From Conus ventricosus (taxonomy: Eukaryota > Mollusca > Gastropoda > Neogastropoda > Conidae), in the NCBI GenBank assembly GCA_018398815.1, contig CM031600.1, forward strand, positions 54,182,459 to 54,246,458: a DNA stretch of 64,000 bases, written 5' to 3'. Positions 11,701-22,486 of this stretch are shown one piece after another. The notes under the pieces are model-generated. The model did not search any database, had not been told where the DNA came from, and saw only the letters and a program-made list of their open reading frames with translations. Numbering within the stretch: the stretch's first letter is position 1; every line of letters starts with the position of its first letter. The translations under genes were made by a program, and so were the position numbers.

Positions 11701-14700
11701 GCTCCATACTCAATCAAACACAGCTCTCCAGCATTGAAGATCATACACACCTGCAAAAGCAACAAACCCCATTTCGAATTGGGTTAACATGCAATGCTAC
11801 AATATCACAGAAATGTGTGCACAAAAGGTTCAGTTTTATTCCCACACATATACAGCATTCCACACTGTAAACATGAAAGTACTAGAAAATCCAAAACCAC
11901 AGAACCACATTTTCATTTTCGAAGTAGTACTTTCATTTCCAGACCCATGCCAAGGGACCTGCAACACAGATACACACCAATGAAAACGATCATAACTGTG
12001 AGCGCCAGAACAGCTTGCATTTTGAATTTCATTTTCTGAAAACTGAAAAACTACTCAACATTAAGTATGCCTAAGTATTACATATTATGTTGACTTCAAG
12101 CTGAGAGAAAGAAATTAACAAAAAAGTAATGTTAAATTACCTTAAATAAATAAATTATAAAAAAAAACAGTGAACACTTTCATAATAATTGTGATACAAA
12201 ATGAAACAATACAGACAATGAGGCAGCAGGTGCATGAGATAAAGGAAAACAGACAGACAGCCCAGATGGACAGACAGACAGAAAAAGACAAAATAGCATC
12301 ATAGGTAGTGACTCAAATATTTTTCATTACCTCAGTGAGCTTGCAGGTGGACAAGTCACACCAGGATGATGGTGTCAGAGGTGTGAGCGACCAGGTAGCG
12401 GTCCTTGCCCATGATGCGCACCTCATCAATCTCGTAGCCATGTGGGATTTCAGTACCACCTTCGGGTTTGCTGGACTGTTGCGCACAATGGCCTGCACAA
12501 GTACGTGTGTAAAACCCTCTCAAAATCTTCTTGAATGCAGTTACCTTTTTTTTTTTCTTTTCTTTCCTCTTTTTTTTTTCATAATTGAACTGGGATTACA
12601 CCGAGTGTCGTCAGACAGGGAAAAATTTGTTATAGAAAAAAACATCTCTAAAGGGGAAAGAGTCATAAGTTTAAAAGATTGTACGGGAAAGATTTATCAA
12701 TCAGTCGAAGTTGTTATTTACAGAAGATGGACAAAAACCATAGAGTGACAAAATCAGTTTGATTGTGACCAACCTTTGTTTCAAGTAGAAATACAGACAC
12801 AAAGGACAATAACCAGGATAAATTTAAGTCTTAGTTATAACACACACTGGTGCATCTGATTTTAAAGCAGCTTTCTTCCCAGAAATAAAACGACTTCATT
12901 TTTTTAATCCAGCTTGGGTACGGCTCACAAAAAATTTATGGCAAATAAAAAAGCAGCAATAAGAGTTTATCCTCCTGAACACTGAAATCTAATATTGAAA
13001 AAGAAATACAAAAGTTTTACATAAGAACTATTCATAAACTGTCATCTGTTTCAACTAATCCTCCAAATTTATAATGGAACATCCTTACAGACTGCAAAAC
13101 CCCCTGCAACTTGGGGTTAGATGGAAGGTGTTTTATGGAAGGTAAGCATAATATCGACAATGAGCAAGACAGGGTTCCCAGGTGATGGGCATGAGGCCAA
13201 AAAGGACCTTTAAAGGACTTTAAAAGGACCTCAAATCAGTTTAGAAGGACCTTTGCCAACATGGAGGGGGGGGGGGGGGGGGGGGGGGGTAGACAAGGCG
13301 GGAAAAGGAATCTATCCTGTAAATGTTACTCAAGAACTCAGCATATAGCTGTTCCCCAAGCTGTTTGTTATGTTCGCATGTTCGCAATCCGTCATGTTAT
13401 GTACCTATATTTATTTGGGTAATAATATTTTCATCATTATTGCCCCACTCTTTATGATTTCTATAAAGCGATACATTTTTAACATAGCATGAGCGAAAAT
13501 GTTACGTCAGCTATATGCCGCGAACATTAGCACCGCGTCATGCACTGTGGAACCCGTGACGTCAAAAAGCTGGATTGCAGCAACGCATCAGCAGAAGACA
13601 CAGCCACTGCCCGCTCAGCTTCGCGTCGTCTGCTAGCTAAGCTTACTAAACAGAAAGCCCACTGATAGGCCTAGCGTTATAGGCCTGCCTACCGCGTTTC
13701 AGACGATCGCGTCGGCATCTGTCAACTCTTTGCAACTTGCAAAAGTACGGTTTGGGTTGTGGAAGATGTATTGTTTTGTTTTCAAGGGCCTCCTTCTCTT
13801 GAAAAAACAGGACTTAACAGTATCTTTCAAAAATTAAAAGGACCTCCTCGTGAGTTAAAAGGACCAACTTGCTGAATCAAAGGACTTAAAAGGCCTTTTG
13901 ACAAAAATCCCATTGATAAGGACTTCAAAGGACCCTACGAACGCTGCAAGACATTCTAGAAAAGCAAAGCCTTTGAGACAGAGAGAGAGAGACAGTCTGA
14001 ATAAGGAAGGACTTTACTGCGAGATTCTGCTGGCATAACCTATATGTTGATGGCTCTCATGTCACTGAATTTGTGTAAAAATCTGTACCAATATGAACTG
14101 GCCAGAGAAACATCTTTCTGCAGAATGAACTCCACCAGTGTTAGTCAAGACAAGGAGTTAGAAAGATTAGCCACAAATCCATACCGATAAGAATCAGCCA
14201 GAGAAATATCCGACAGCAGCAGAATGAACAACTAGAACACACTAGACACCCCGTTCTTCATGCCAGTTTTTCCCCACGGACAATTAGGGAATGGAACAAC
14301 CTTCCTGTCAGCCTCACTGACTCTCCTACTCTGGAGAGATTCAAGCAAAGCCTAGCCTGTTCTACAAGCCTAGGTCTTCTGCCTAATCCACCAAGGCACA
14401 TTGTACATAGTTTTAACATAGTTTTTAAACTCTTAGAGCCAATAAGTCACCACTAAAACCCCTAAATAAGGAACCGGTTCTAAACCATCACCTATTCATT
14501 GGATACTAATGTTCATCGAACCCTATCCAGTATTCGGAAGAAGAAGAACAACACACCTATATTAGTTATGAGGAGGAGTTAGGAAGATTAGCTACAAATC
14601 CATCCACGCTGACACAAATCAGCCACAGAAATATCGAACAGCAGCAGAATGAACAACACACCTATATCAGTTATGACAAGGAGTTAGAAAGGCTAGCCAT

Positions 14701-17700
14701 CTTTGCACAGCTTACCTGACTCAGGCCCACGTGAGTGATCTCAAATTTGTTGCGCACAATGGTTTTCTTCAGACTGCAGTCAAACAGCTCCACGCCACCA
14801 CACAATGTTCCCTGCACCAATACATGAACCAATATGAGCTTTACTTTACAAGCATTGCCCTGAATCAACATACTTGAGCTTACACATAGCTGAAATCACT
14901 CATACACACCTACAACTCACATGCTCTCTCTCATACAGAGGCCTGCACATTTCTGGTCCTTTTTTCTCCCCATCATACTACCCCCACGTCCTTGCCTCCC
15001 TATCTTCTTTTTTAGTTTACTTACGGTTTTTGTCTAATATCATTTGTAATGAAAAGCCATAAAAATGAAAAACCCATACCCACACTAAAACCAACCACAC
15101 ACACACACACACAGAGCTAAACAGAATATCTAAAAGAAAGATACAGGATTGAAAAGTCTCCAGTTGATCCATTTGCTCCTATTGAAAATCTTATCATCTA
15201 AAAATACCCCATAGACTGAAAAGACTTCAGTTCAAGCTACTCACACAGACTACTCGAGCTCCATCACGCTTCCAGGCAAGAGCGGTGACAGTGTACATGT
15301 GTGGAATCTCCTTCAGTTTGGGCTCGTCCCACATCTGACGACGAGGACTCCAGTTCAGCACACGCAGCCTGTACACACACACACGCACGCACAAACACAA
15401 TTTGGCATTCACAATCTGTACCCACTCACAAAAACAGACAATCTTCAATTATTTTTTTCAGCTTCCGAAAAATCTTTCTGTGCATATCTCTACAACTTTT
15501 CTTGATTCTGACCCCTTTAATGACTTGCAAAGCAAACTTCAGTACACACTACACTGAATGCAGTCTTTTCTGAATAAGAATGATAACTGACTGAAGTCAG
15601 ATTGGACATGAAAGCAAGAGAGAAAAAAAAGAAGGAAAAAGGACAAGAATGAAATCAGTTAATAGGTTTAAAATTATTTGTGTTCATCTTCTTTCTTGAC
15701 TTGCCATAGAAAGGAAAGAAAGTGAAGTTCAGTGGAAGTGACATATGCTTCAAGGAAGATCAGCAAGACAGACTGGGGGAATAATCAGGAACATTAAAGA
15801 ACATGATTTAGACCCTTTTCTATTAGCTTTTTTTTCCTTTCTAATTTGGACATCCTAATTGTCAAAGGTTCTATGCACGTCAAACAGGAATGAAATATTT
15901 GTTTGATCAGATATTTAAAGGCAAATTCCTCCTCTTTTACGTGAAAAAGTCCTTTTTTTTCTGCACAAGTTCCATCCACGACTGGTGTGTTCAGTTTCAG
16001 TGTAGATCAAGACTGTCACCTTTTTCAACAGTCACAGAGTTCTGTCATGAAATATTAAACAATTCATACCTAATTGTTCAAGTACTGATAACCTTAAAAG
16101 TCAGATAAGACTAAACTGTGCCCAGTGTTTCTACCTTCTAGGTGAATTATCACGTCCAGTTTAGAGACAACAACAATACACACAGACATGATAGAAATCA
16201 ACTAAAAACACATTAGCACACACACAAAAAGTAAATAAGGACAAAAAGTACAAAGGTCATACAGGATAACAAAAACACCAGAACTGAATATTAGTGCCCT
16301 TTCCAATGGTATAAATTTCACAATCTAGCTTCCTGATTCCCATGGTACACACAGCATGTTACAAACTGCAACAAGAGAAAAAAAAAGTTTCTTCTAATCA
16401 GACCAGAGCAAAAAAAACAGGCCGTTCCCTTTAAGGCCATTCACAATAAACTGTCTAGATTGCCATCCATCAACTGTCAAAAACAACCAGGTTATGACGG
16501 AAGTTTCATGCTCTGCAACAGACACAGAACAGAGAAGTGAATCCTTACTTGTCAAAGCTGCCCACGACCACGGACTGTCCACTGGGACTGCAGACAGCCA
16601 CAGTAAATTCATGCTCATCATCTTCCCGGCTGTAGTCAAAGTGCTGGAAACTGCGTCCATCACGCCCATATGCAATGATTCGCTTGTCGCACCCTGCCGC
16701 CACTACGGCATTCTGGGAGAAGGCCAGAGCATAGGGAGGAGAGGGGTGGGTGCAGATCTTGCCCTGAAAAGCAATAGGAAGAAATGTCTTTGAACAAAAT
16801 GAAGAAACATTTTATTGAATAACTATACCAATTTTCACAATTAGATATCCTATCAAGTTGAATAACTATAATAATAATTTCCAAAACTAGATATCTATCA
16901 AGTTTAATGCATGCACATTCACACTGGTCAGTATCAACACAAAACAATTAAAAGCACATTCCCAGCTCACTCACACTTGGACAACAAAAAGGAATCAAAT
17001 GTATAAAACTGCACAAGAAACAGAAAATCAAAACAACTGGAGACCAAGCATACACACCTGAGAATCTCCAGTACCCTCATCATCAAAGAAGTATCGGATG
17101 ATGGAGCCATCGGCATGGCCAGAGAGAATTCCTTTGCCTGAAGGCTGAAACAGACAACATGGATGACAATTTTTTTTTAAATGTTATCTAGACTTCAAAC
17201 AGCACAGTGCTCATATGTGTTCAGATTCAACTATTCTAGTTAGCCAACTCTGGTGACAGCTTTCAACTTTGTTTAACTTGTCTATAATGTCTTAAATAGA
17301 CTCAGTTTAGCCCAGCCTCATTTCTTCGTACTTTTGCTTTTTTGCAGAAAAAAATTAATTCTTGCATCTACACTAATGTTCTAAGATCTAATCAATAAAA
17401 TGATCAGCCATCCATTACACTGAAAAATCTTGGAATATGAATGGAAAGGACAAGAAAGACAAGTGGGGAGTGGGGATGAAAGATGCAGAAAGTTTTTCTC
17501 ATAAAAAAGGCAGACACCTGAATCCCTACAAATGAAACATTAAGTTGTCAAAGAATGAATGAATGTATCCCTTTAACTTACTTATGAGCCAAAGAAACCA
17601 CATAGGAGTCTGTGTTGTAAATAGTGGAGGACTTGTTTGTCTTGGTGTTGGCTGATCTGACCTGTGAACAAGAACAATTAACAAAAGGTTATCTTACAAT

Positions 17701-20201
17701 ATAGCCATACATAAGAAGCTTCACACTTATTTATTGAACAGTGGTTAACATTTACCTTGTCAGCGCACATTCATATACATTAAATAAATGTCTACATACT
17801 CTCAAAAATATAAGTGCCATTGCATATCCTGCACACAACACTATTCTTTGATTAAGACAAAGTTCATGTCTTCAAGAAATGTTGAGTTAATATTTCTGAT
17901 ACTGAAAACAATTTGTTGATGTACTGCTGCGTATCTATGTCAACATGCACAGATTCACAGAAAAGTAATTCTATTAAAACAAAAAACAGATAAATACATC
18001 AATGTATGACTATCCATTCTATCCAATAATATTTTTAGAGTATTCTAACATTCCATCAGCCATCTCACAAATTATGAATTGCATTAAAAAAAGTCAGAAA
18101 ATCATTATGCATACTACTAGGAATTTACAACATAAATCCAAAAAGAATAAGTCCTTTCACGTATTTGAATTAGTCATTTCTCAGCATTCTTGATCTGAAC
18201 AGTATCAATAACTTGCAAGTTTCTTTATCATAGTTTTGTTTTTTCAAATAATGCAATTTTTTCAACCACTCAATTTCAAGAAACATAAAAAAAAAAAAAT
18301 CCATATGAGAATACATATCCACAGCCATGCATTAGAAGAACCTTTCCTTCTGTAAGACCAGGGAAAATCCAATAATTATAAATGAGAGTATGTACAATGA
18401 TGAATTCAGATATCCCATAACCATAAAACACCCAAATGGTTTTATATGCTTAAATGAGAAGGCAGGAACTATACCGCTGAGTGTCATTCTCTTGGCAGAT
18501 ATACTTCTGAGAATACTGCTAAAATTTCCTGACCAATGATGTGGATCATATATCTCAAAGACCTGATACTAGTGATAGACATCAAGCTAAATCATTACAA
18601 AAAAAAAAAAAAAAAAAAAATCAAAACAAACTCTACAGAAGCATCGCCATCATCTCTATCCTTGCCGATCATTATAAAACATGTAAACTGTCTCTTTAAG
18701 TCTGTGGTCCTTTATGCTCTGTTCTCATGGCCATCCAATTCCAGATTCTCATCCCCACCCATGATTTTCATGCGAACTGAATCTTCTGGTTTGTCCAGTT
18801 AGGAATGTCACAGCAGCGGCAAGATGGCAGTTTCTGTTCATGTGCTGTCTGGCTCCCTAGACAAAGCAACAACAGTACAACCTCTTCACCACCACCTCCA
18901 GAAGTCCTTCACAGTTGGATCATTAGAAGGGGGGGGGGGGGGGGTGGGGAGGGGGGGGGGAGACAAAGAGAACAAGTCTTGCAGGAAAAAAAAAGAATTT
19001 AGTCTTTAAAAAGGAGGAGTCTTTATTCAGAGGGTCTTTGCTGGGGAGTCTTTTACAGTTCCACTGTGTATTCATTATCCAGGGTTCCACATAATACACT
19101 GTATCATAGCAGGTAGTACAAGACATCACTGCACTGACACAGCAGCAAAACGATGGGACTCCTCTGATGCTGGCCTCAGTGTGTGACTGACAATGACAGC
19201 TCCATCCAGACAGATCTTGATGGGACTGCAACATGAAGATCCACAGTCTGGTTCCTTGATTCAGCAACTGTGTTTATATCAGTTGAACACCCAACAGGTA
19301 AAATCTTGCATGCGCTGAGCCAGAAGAGGAGTTAAAAAACCCCAAAGAAACAGAGTAGCAGTGCAGAGTATCTTCTGATGATTGGACTTGTGGTCAACTG
19401 ACATTTAAAGTTCCATGTAGACTGACATTACTGTGACTGCGAGAAGACAGACCTGGTATCAAGTTGGAATAAGAAGCAGAGCGTGATGCCACAAAAAGGG
19501 AAAGGAAAAGGGAAGATAAACAAGAAGGGAGAAGTAGTTTCTGAAAGGACTGTACTCAGGACAACACACCTTTCCATCTGCCAGCCCAAAGATGATGGGC
19601 TGTTCGTGTGGCCACATGAGACAGGTGACAGCACTCTGTTGCACAAACTTATTGCAGATCACTTTCTTCTCATTCCTGTGGAAAAACAATAACAACAACA
19701 AATCCATACACACAACAAACACAATGCATGTACACACATTGAACTCCTGGTATATGACTAGAAAAGCAAGTCTCTATCTCTTTCCTTAAATTTAAGAGTC
19801 TCTAAATTTGTTTTCCCTTTTTCTTCTTTAGAAAATTGACTTCTTTGTATAAATCATGCATGAACTTGACAAAAGTCATTTGGAAATTTCTTGCTTTTGT
19901 TATCTCATATTCTGTGTTTCTGGGAGAACAACACAATTTATTGCCTGAATACATTTGTTAAGTTGGTCTTCTCTAAGTTATATCATCATTTTTACCAATG
20001 TGCATACTTTTAGCTTCTTCTCTCCCCCCCCCCCCCCCCCCAGAAATTCTGCATGCAATTCTGTTTCAAACATATAAACTACTTCTAAAGCTGGCATTCA
20101 CTTTTGCTTTAAAACATTTTTCCAGGATGTTTGCAGTCAAGACAGCAACCTAGTATATGTCATTCTGTGTGTGTGTGTGTAAGTGACGTGTATGTATGTG
20201 G

Positions 20202-20249
<48 letters not shown>

Positions 20250-20750
20250 GTTACGCACGCATGCTCACATTTGTGTGTGTGTTTGAGTATGTGTTCGTAT
20301 CTGTGCCAGGGTCAGAAATTGTCTGATAATTAATTATTGTCCTGGGACAAAATGACAAAATAATTCTACTTGTCCCCTCAAATTTCAACTTGCCCACTGT
20401 AAGTAAAGAGCTGTTAATAAAAGTAACAACACATCGAAAAATGACAAGTCAGTTGACATAATTCAACAAGGCATTGTCAGCACACATGTGGTAATGGTTA
20501 TAGAATGAGAAATTGGGTATAAGACAAAAGATGATTCCTTCTTCCACCATTCATACAGATTATGAACGGGAAAAGGGAATCTGGGTTGGATGTGTGAAAA
20601 AGTGAAAAGGGGAGGAGGAAAGTGCAACTGGTCTGTCTTGATGACTGCTCAGTCAGTCAGACAGGCCGACCAATGGACAAGTGGAGAGAACATTACATAT
20701 ACCTTAAAGTTTAGTGGTCTCAGACAATTGGGCAGGTGAGTATTCTGAGC

Positions 20751-20813
<63 letters not shown>

Positions 20814-22486
20814 CGTGCATGTGTGTGTGAATGTGTGCATGCTTTTGTGTCTCTGTATGCGTGTCTATATATGCATGCAAGCATATGTCATAATATTGAC
20901 ATAAATTATTAATATGCAAACCTAAAGCAAAGCTAGACTGCTACGATATTATCCTCTTTCTGTCTGTGTGTCTGAGTCACTGTGTGTGTCAGTGTATCAC
21001 AAAATGAGACATGAGATACTGACCAGTCTTCTCCAATCTTGTAGACAAAAATGATATTGTCAGTCTGTCCAACTGCAATTTTGGTTGAATCAGCTGAGAA
21101 AGCCAAACCTTTGACTGTGTAGCTCTTTTTTCCATACTGAAAAGCATGATTTAAATATACTGTCATCAAAATGCTAAAAGAACATAATGAGCAATGCATC
21201 AAACAAAAATTAATTTTAAATTTTCTCATAGAAAATCCTGCTTTTATACAAGATATGACATAAATTTCTTTCTTTACATCAAACATTACTAGAATATGAA
21301 AAAAACACATTTGGATTCCCAATCTAACAATTTGTCAAATGTTGAAAATACTAAACTAACAGTTAAAATCATAGATCTGGATTTCAAATCGGATCACTAG
21401 GCTAGCTGACTGTAATTTCTACCTTCTCCATCTTGATCATTATCATAACTGTAATGCTAACAAACTATGAGGTTACAAATAAAGAAAAGGCACAAAAAAC
21501 CCATGTCACTACAAAATAAACTGACACTAGCAGTTTTACCTTGGAATCAGCAGGCTTGAGGGAAAACTTGTCACGTTTCTCTCCTTGTTCATCAAAGAGC
21601 AGAACCACTCTGTCTGACGTGCACACTGCCAACTTCTGGTTGTTGGCAGAAAATGTTAGGGCACAGATCTTGGCTGCTCCCTCCTAAAAAACAAAATTTA
21701 AAAAAAAAATAAAAAAGAGTAAAAATAGTTTATAAGTGGCAAAGAAATGATGTCGCAACCTTTTGCAGTACTTGCTAACTCTTCTCTTCTTCTTCTTCCT
21801 AAAATACTGGTTCACTCAAAAACAAGTAGGTCACCAGCGCACAAACAGGAATGCGTCCGCAGTTACAGCATGCCAAATGAGGCAAATGGTAAGCAGTTTG
21901 ACATAATGGCATGTATTGGATTGAGACTTTACTATTAGATTCTTCAAAGGAATTTCAAGTAATAAGTTTGACATACACGAGCAAAACATCCACAGATTGA
22001 CCTGATTGACTGTCGATCACAACACACCACAATGTATCACTTACATAGTTTAAAGATTGGTGTCCTATCAGGATCATCTTAAGCATTTTTCTGTTACTAA
22101 TTATGCAACCAGTTAAGGTGAAGTAATTTAAAAATCAAGCAAAGAAAAAACAAGACAGCATTCCACTTACGTTTCTAATAGTAAGGTGAAACTAAATTCC
22201 AGCTTAATAAGTCTACTGAACATCAATCTATGCTTATGACGTACTGTACTTTACACATTATGATGCACTCTTACACCATAACATCATTTACTGATATTGT
22301 TTGGTGTTACTGTTGACTGACCAACAGGAATTGAGACCGAAACATCAATACAAAATAGCATCACGACGTTCTTTGGAGGATCTAATTTACGGCTAACATT
22401 GAGCGATTTTGCCAGTTTTCTAATGTTTTCAGAATTAAAGTCAGTACCTGAGGAGGAAGCAGCGTCTTCAAATGTTTAAGCTGCAT
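1720..22486 (-). CDS. IFT172: IFT172, intraflagellar transport protein 172 (partial, N-terminal 18 exons)
   Basis: IFT172 is a peripheral IFT-B subunit that works in cilium assembly and anterograde transport and in turnaround at the ciliary tip. Eighteen exons were joined by GT/AG sites with consistent phases, giving about 645 residues. They match the tandem WD40 beta-propeller half of the family; the vertebrate protein is about 1750 residues. Recognisable blocks are [10 protein letters not shown] at the start, [90 protein letters not shown] and [15 protein letters not shown]. The C-terminal TPR part lies beyond the window start. The ATG at 22486 gives the conserved N-terminus. One-base frame slips occur in exons 6, 10 and 18 and are best explained as assembly errors. 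Exons 9-12 occur twice in the contig. Confidence 0.96.
2438..2467. repeat. Poly-C tract (30 bp)
   Basis: Uninterrupted C run in IFT172 intron 17. Confidence 0.95.
2564..2700 (-). CDS. IFT172: IFT172 exon 17
   Basis: Encodes [20 protein letters not shown] and then [12 protein letters not shown] plus AG. Acceptor CAACAG, donor AG|GTATAA. Confidence 0.95.
3542..3583. repeat. (CA)n microsatellite
   Basis: Just inside the intron after IFT172 exon 16. Confidence 0.95.
3588..3755 (-). CDS. IFT172: IFT172 exon 16
   Basis: Fifty-six codons, from [11 protein letters not shown] through [18 protein letters not shown] to [14 protein letters not shown]. Acceptor GTGCAG, donor AAG|GTTAGC. A (CA)n tract follows the donor directly. 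Confidence 0.96.
4071..4118 (-). CDS. IFT172: IFT172 exon 15
   Basis: Sixteen codons, [16 protein letters not shown]. Acceptor CCCCAG, donor AAG|GTATGA. Confidence 0.94.
4707..5016 (-). mobile_element. 5'-truncated copy of the same SINE, 10-bp TSD
   Basis: Matches the 3' module of the element at 449-847, including GACTATAAACCGAGG, but lacks the tRNA head. Its tail is (AAG)-rich. The target duplication tgtgcacttc is exact at 4697-4706 and 5017-5026. It lies in IFT172 intron 14. Confidence 0.9.
5145..6563 (-). mobile_element. Internally deleted cut-and-paste DNA transposon (hAT-like)
   Basis: The 1419-bp element has 13-bp perfect terminal inverted repeats, CAGGGCTTAAAAC, at 5145-5157 and 6551-6563. 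The flanking direct repeat tacttt is 6 bp. On the minus strand, 6412 to about 5750 encodes a broken transposase-like N-terminus with a zinc-finger-like block ([20 protein letters not shown] and, after a frame slip, [12 protein letters not shown]). An acidic/basic linker and a SSLLCFF stretch follow. The catalytic domain is missing, so the copy is non-autonomous. hAT elements usually make 8-bp duplications, so the superfamily call is tentative. Confidence 0.75.
6766..6830 (-). CDS. IFT172: IFT172 exon 14
   Basis: Completes an Ile and encodes [20 protein letters not shown] and E. Acceptor GTGCAG, donor GAA|GTGAGT. Confidence 0.94.
7688..7773 (-). CDS. IFT172: IFT172 exon 13
   Basis: Completes the split Ser and encodes [20 protein letters not shown] and IDIKTVAI plus one base. 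Acceptor GGACAG, donor A|GTGAGT. Confidence 0.94.
8079..8395. mobile_element. Palindromic retroposon with hammerhead-like core, 12-bp TSD
   Basis: A 317-bp element. The left arm (about 8079-8173) and right arm (about 8260-8355) are inverted repeats with an about 85-bp spacer. The right side extends past the arm to CTTTGCAACTA. The direct repeat catctaagagca is exact at 8067-8078 and 8396-8407. A 12-bp duplication suits target-primed reverse transcription better than a cut-and-paste MITE. It lies in IFT172 intron 12. Confidence 0.85.
8257..8293 (+). ncRNA. Hammerhead-ribozyme-like motif (type I layout)
   Basis: Read 5' to 3': stem I strand CAC, core CTGACGA (8260-8266), stem II GACC/GGTC with loop TAAGA (8268-8280), core GAAA (8281-8284), self-complementary CGCG as a minimal stem III, cleavage-site dinucleotide TT (8289-8290), and stem I strand GTG. 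All conserved core positions fit CUGANGA and GAAA. One extra A precedes stem II, and activity is unproven. Confidence 0.5.
9033..9136 (-). CDS. IFT172: IFT172 exon 12
   Basis: Encodes [20 protein letters not shown], then [14 protein letters not shown] plus AG. Acceptor TTTGCAG, donor AG|GTAGTG. A near-identical copy is at 11647-11750. Confidence 0.95.
9297..9347 (-). CDS. IFT172: IFT172 exon 11
   Basis: Seventeen codons, [17 protein letters not shown]. Acceptor TTGCAG, donor AAT|GTGAGT. Confidence 0.93.
9718..9878 (-). CDS. IFT172: IFT172 exon 10 (better copy, one base short)
   Basis: Encodes [20 protein letters not shown] and RYLVAH, ending LSTCKLTE. It is 161 nt where 162 are needed. The other copy (12331-12492) reads CACACCTCTGACACC where this one reads CACACTCTGACACC, so the missing base is supplied there. 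Donor GAG|GTAATG. Confidence 0.93.
11239..11328 (-). pseudogene. Degraded copy of IFT172 exon 9
   Basis: Aligns along its length with exon 9 at 14716-14811 but is about 90 nt long and has many base losses and runs of extra A, C and T. It cannot be translated. Probably unpolished sequence, not a biological pseudogene. Confidence 0.8.
11647..11750 (-). other. IFT172: Second copy of IFT172 exon 12
   Basis: Identical in reading to 9033-9136, with the same splice sites. Part of the duplicated segment. Confidence 0.85.
11905..11955 (-). other. IFT172: Second copy of IFT172 exon 11, with indels
   Basis: Matches 9297-9347 but lacks single bases near the donor and in a T run. The coordinates are approximate. 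Confidence 0.7.
12331..12492 (-). other. IFT172: Second copy of IFT172 exon 10, with indels
   Basis: Matches 9718-9878. It has the C missing from that copy, but it has its own insertion (CTGGTGTGACTTG in place of CTGGGTGACTTG) and deletions near its start. Confidence 0.8.
13172..13945. mobile_element. hAT-like MITE, 8-bp TSD, present in one of two copies
   Basis: A 774-bp insertion flanked by the exact 8-bp repeat gcaagaca (13164-13171 and 13946-13953). The ends are weakly inverted (AGGGTTC and GAACGCT). Both subterminal zones carry repeated AAAGGACC/AAAGGACTT motifs, a pattern seen in hAT elements as transposase-binding sites. There is no coding capacity. A 24-G run lies inside. The other copy of this intron (about 10520) has the empty site. 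Confidence 0.85.
14716..14811 (-). CDS. IFT172: IFT172 exon 9 (intact copy)
   Basis: Thirty-two codons, [16 protein letters not shown] through ITHVGLSQ. Acceptor GTGCAG, donor CAG|GTAAGC. A degraded second copy lies at about 11239-11328. Confidence 0.95.
15245..15368 (-). CDS. IFT172: IFT172 exon 8
   Basis: Completes a Lys and encodes [20 protein letters not shown], then [20 protein letters not shown] and C. Acceptor TACAG, donor TGT|GTGAGT. Confidence 0.95.
16549..16763 (-). CDS. IFT172: IFT172 exon 7
   Basis: Seventy-one codons plus two bases. Encodes [20 protein letters not shown], then [17 protein letters not shown] and ends QSVVVGSFD plus AA. Donor AA|GTAAGG. Several WD blades. Confidence 0.95.
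17058..17144 (-). CDS. IFT172: IFT172 exon 6 (one base missing at its start)
   Basis: Encodes [20 protein letters not shown] and then DDEGTGDSQ. Exon 5 ends in phase 2 but this exon reads in phase 0 from its first base. One additional C at the acceptor (CC to CCC) would give a split Asn, matching the family's Asn at this place. Donor CAG|GTGTGT. Confidence 0.9.
17582..17661 (-). CDS. IFT172: IFT172 exon 5
   Basis: Encodes [20 protein letters not shown] and VVSLAH plus AA. Acceptor TTCACAG, donor AA|GTAAGT. It leaves phase 2, which does not fit the start of exon 6 as written; see exon 6. Confidence 0.93.
19570..19675 (-). CDS. IFT172: IFT172 exon 4
   Basis: Completes the split Trp and then encodes [18 protein letters not shown] through IIFGLADGK (35 codons). 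Acceptor CCACAG, donor AAG|GTGTGT. Confidence 0.96.
20166..20248. repeat. (GT)n microsatellite
   Basis: Slightly interrupted GT repeat in IFT172 intron 3. A second lies at 20755-20811. Confidence 0.95.
20755..20811. repeat. (GT)n microsatellite
   Basis: About 28 GT units in the same intron. Confidence 0.95.
21024..21136 (-). CDS. IFT172: IFT172 exon 3
   Basis: Begins [17 protein letters not shown] and ends VYKIGED plus two bases of a Trp codon. Acceptor TTTTCAG, donor TG|GTCAGT. The intron is in phase 2 and the next exon completes the Trp. Confidence 0.96.
21540..21683 (-). CDS. IFT172: IFT172 exon 2
   Basis: Forty-eight codons, starting [15 protein letters not shown] and ending [11 protein letters not shown]. 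It contains [20 protein letters not shown], the first WD blades. Acceptor TTTTTTAG, donor AAG|GTAAAA. Phase 0 at both ends. Confidence 0.95.
21786..21843 (-). mobile_element. Short retroposon 3' end with (AAG)n tail
   Basis: The reverse complement ends GAGTGAACCAGTATTTTAGG followed by AAG repeats. The same about 55-bp unit is on the plus strand at 23226-23279. The two are inverted about the divergent promoter. Confidence 0.75.
22448..22486 (-). CDS. IFT172: IFT172 exon 1
   Basis: Thirteen codons, [13 protein letters not shown], from the initiator ATG at 22486 to the donor CAG|GTACTG. Phase 0. This is the conserved N-terminus of the family. Confidence 0.93.

Larger units (their letters stand above)
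8996..15110. repeat. Duplicated 2.6-kb IFT172 segment (8996-11609 and 11610-15110)
   Basis: The sequence from 8996 to about 11609 recurs from 11610 to about 15110, apart from a 774-bp insertion in the second copy. Exons 12, 11 and 10 appear in order in both. The outer ends (8996-10100 and 13950-15110) are clean. The inner part (about 10100-13100) is full of homopolymer indels. This pattern suggests two unmerged haplotypes or contig ends rather than a real exon duplication. Confidence 0.85.
15369..22447. other. IFT172 introns 1-7, mostly unique sequence
   Basis: Apart from exons 2-7, the microsatellites and the short retroposon at 21786, nothing recognisable was found. Confidence 0.6.

Noticed and set aside
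11647..12492. A real tandem duplication of IFT172 WD40 exons
   Set aside because: The copies carry complementary one-base errors and the joining sequence is noisy, so an assembly artefact explains it better. It also would not fit the conserved length of the propeller.
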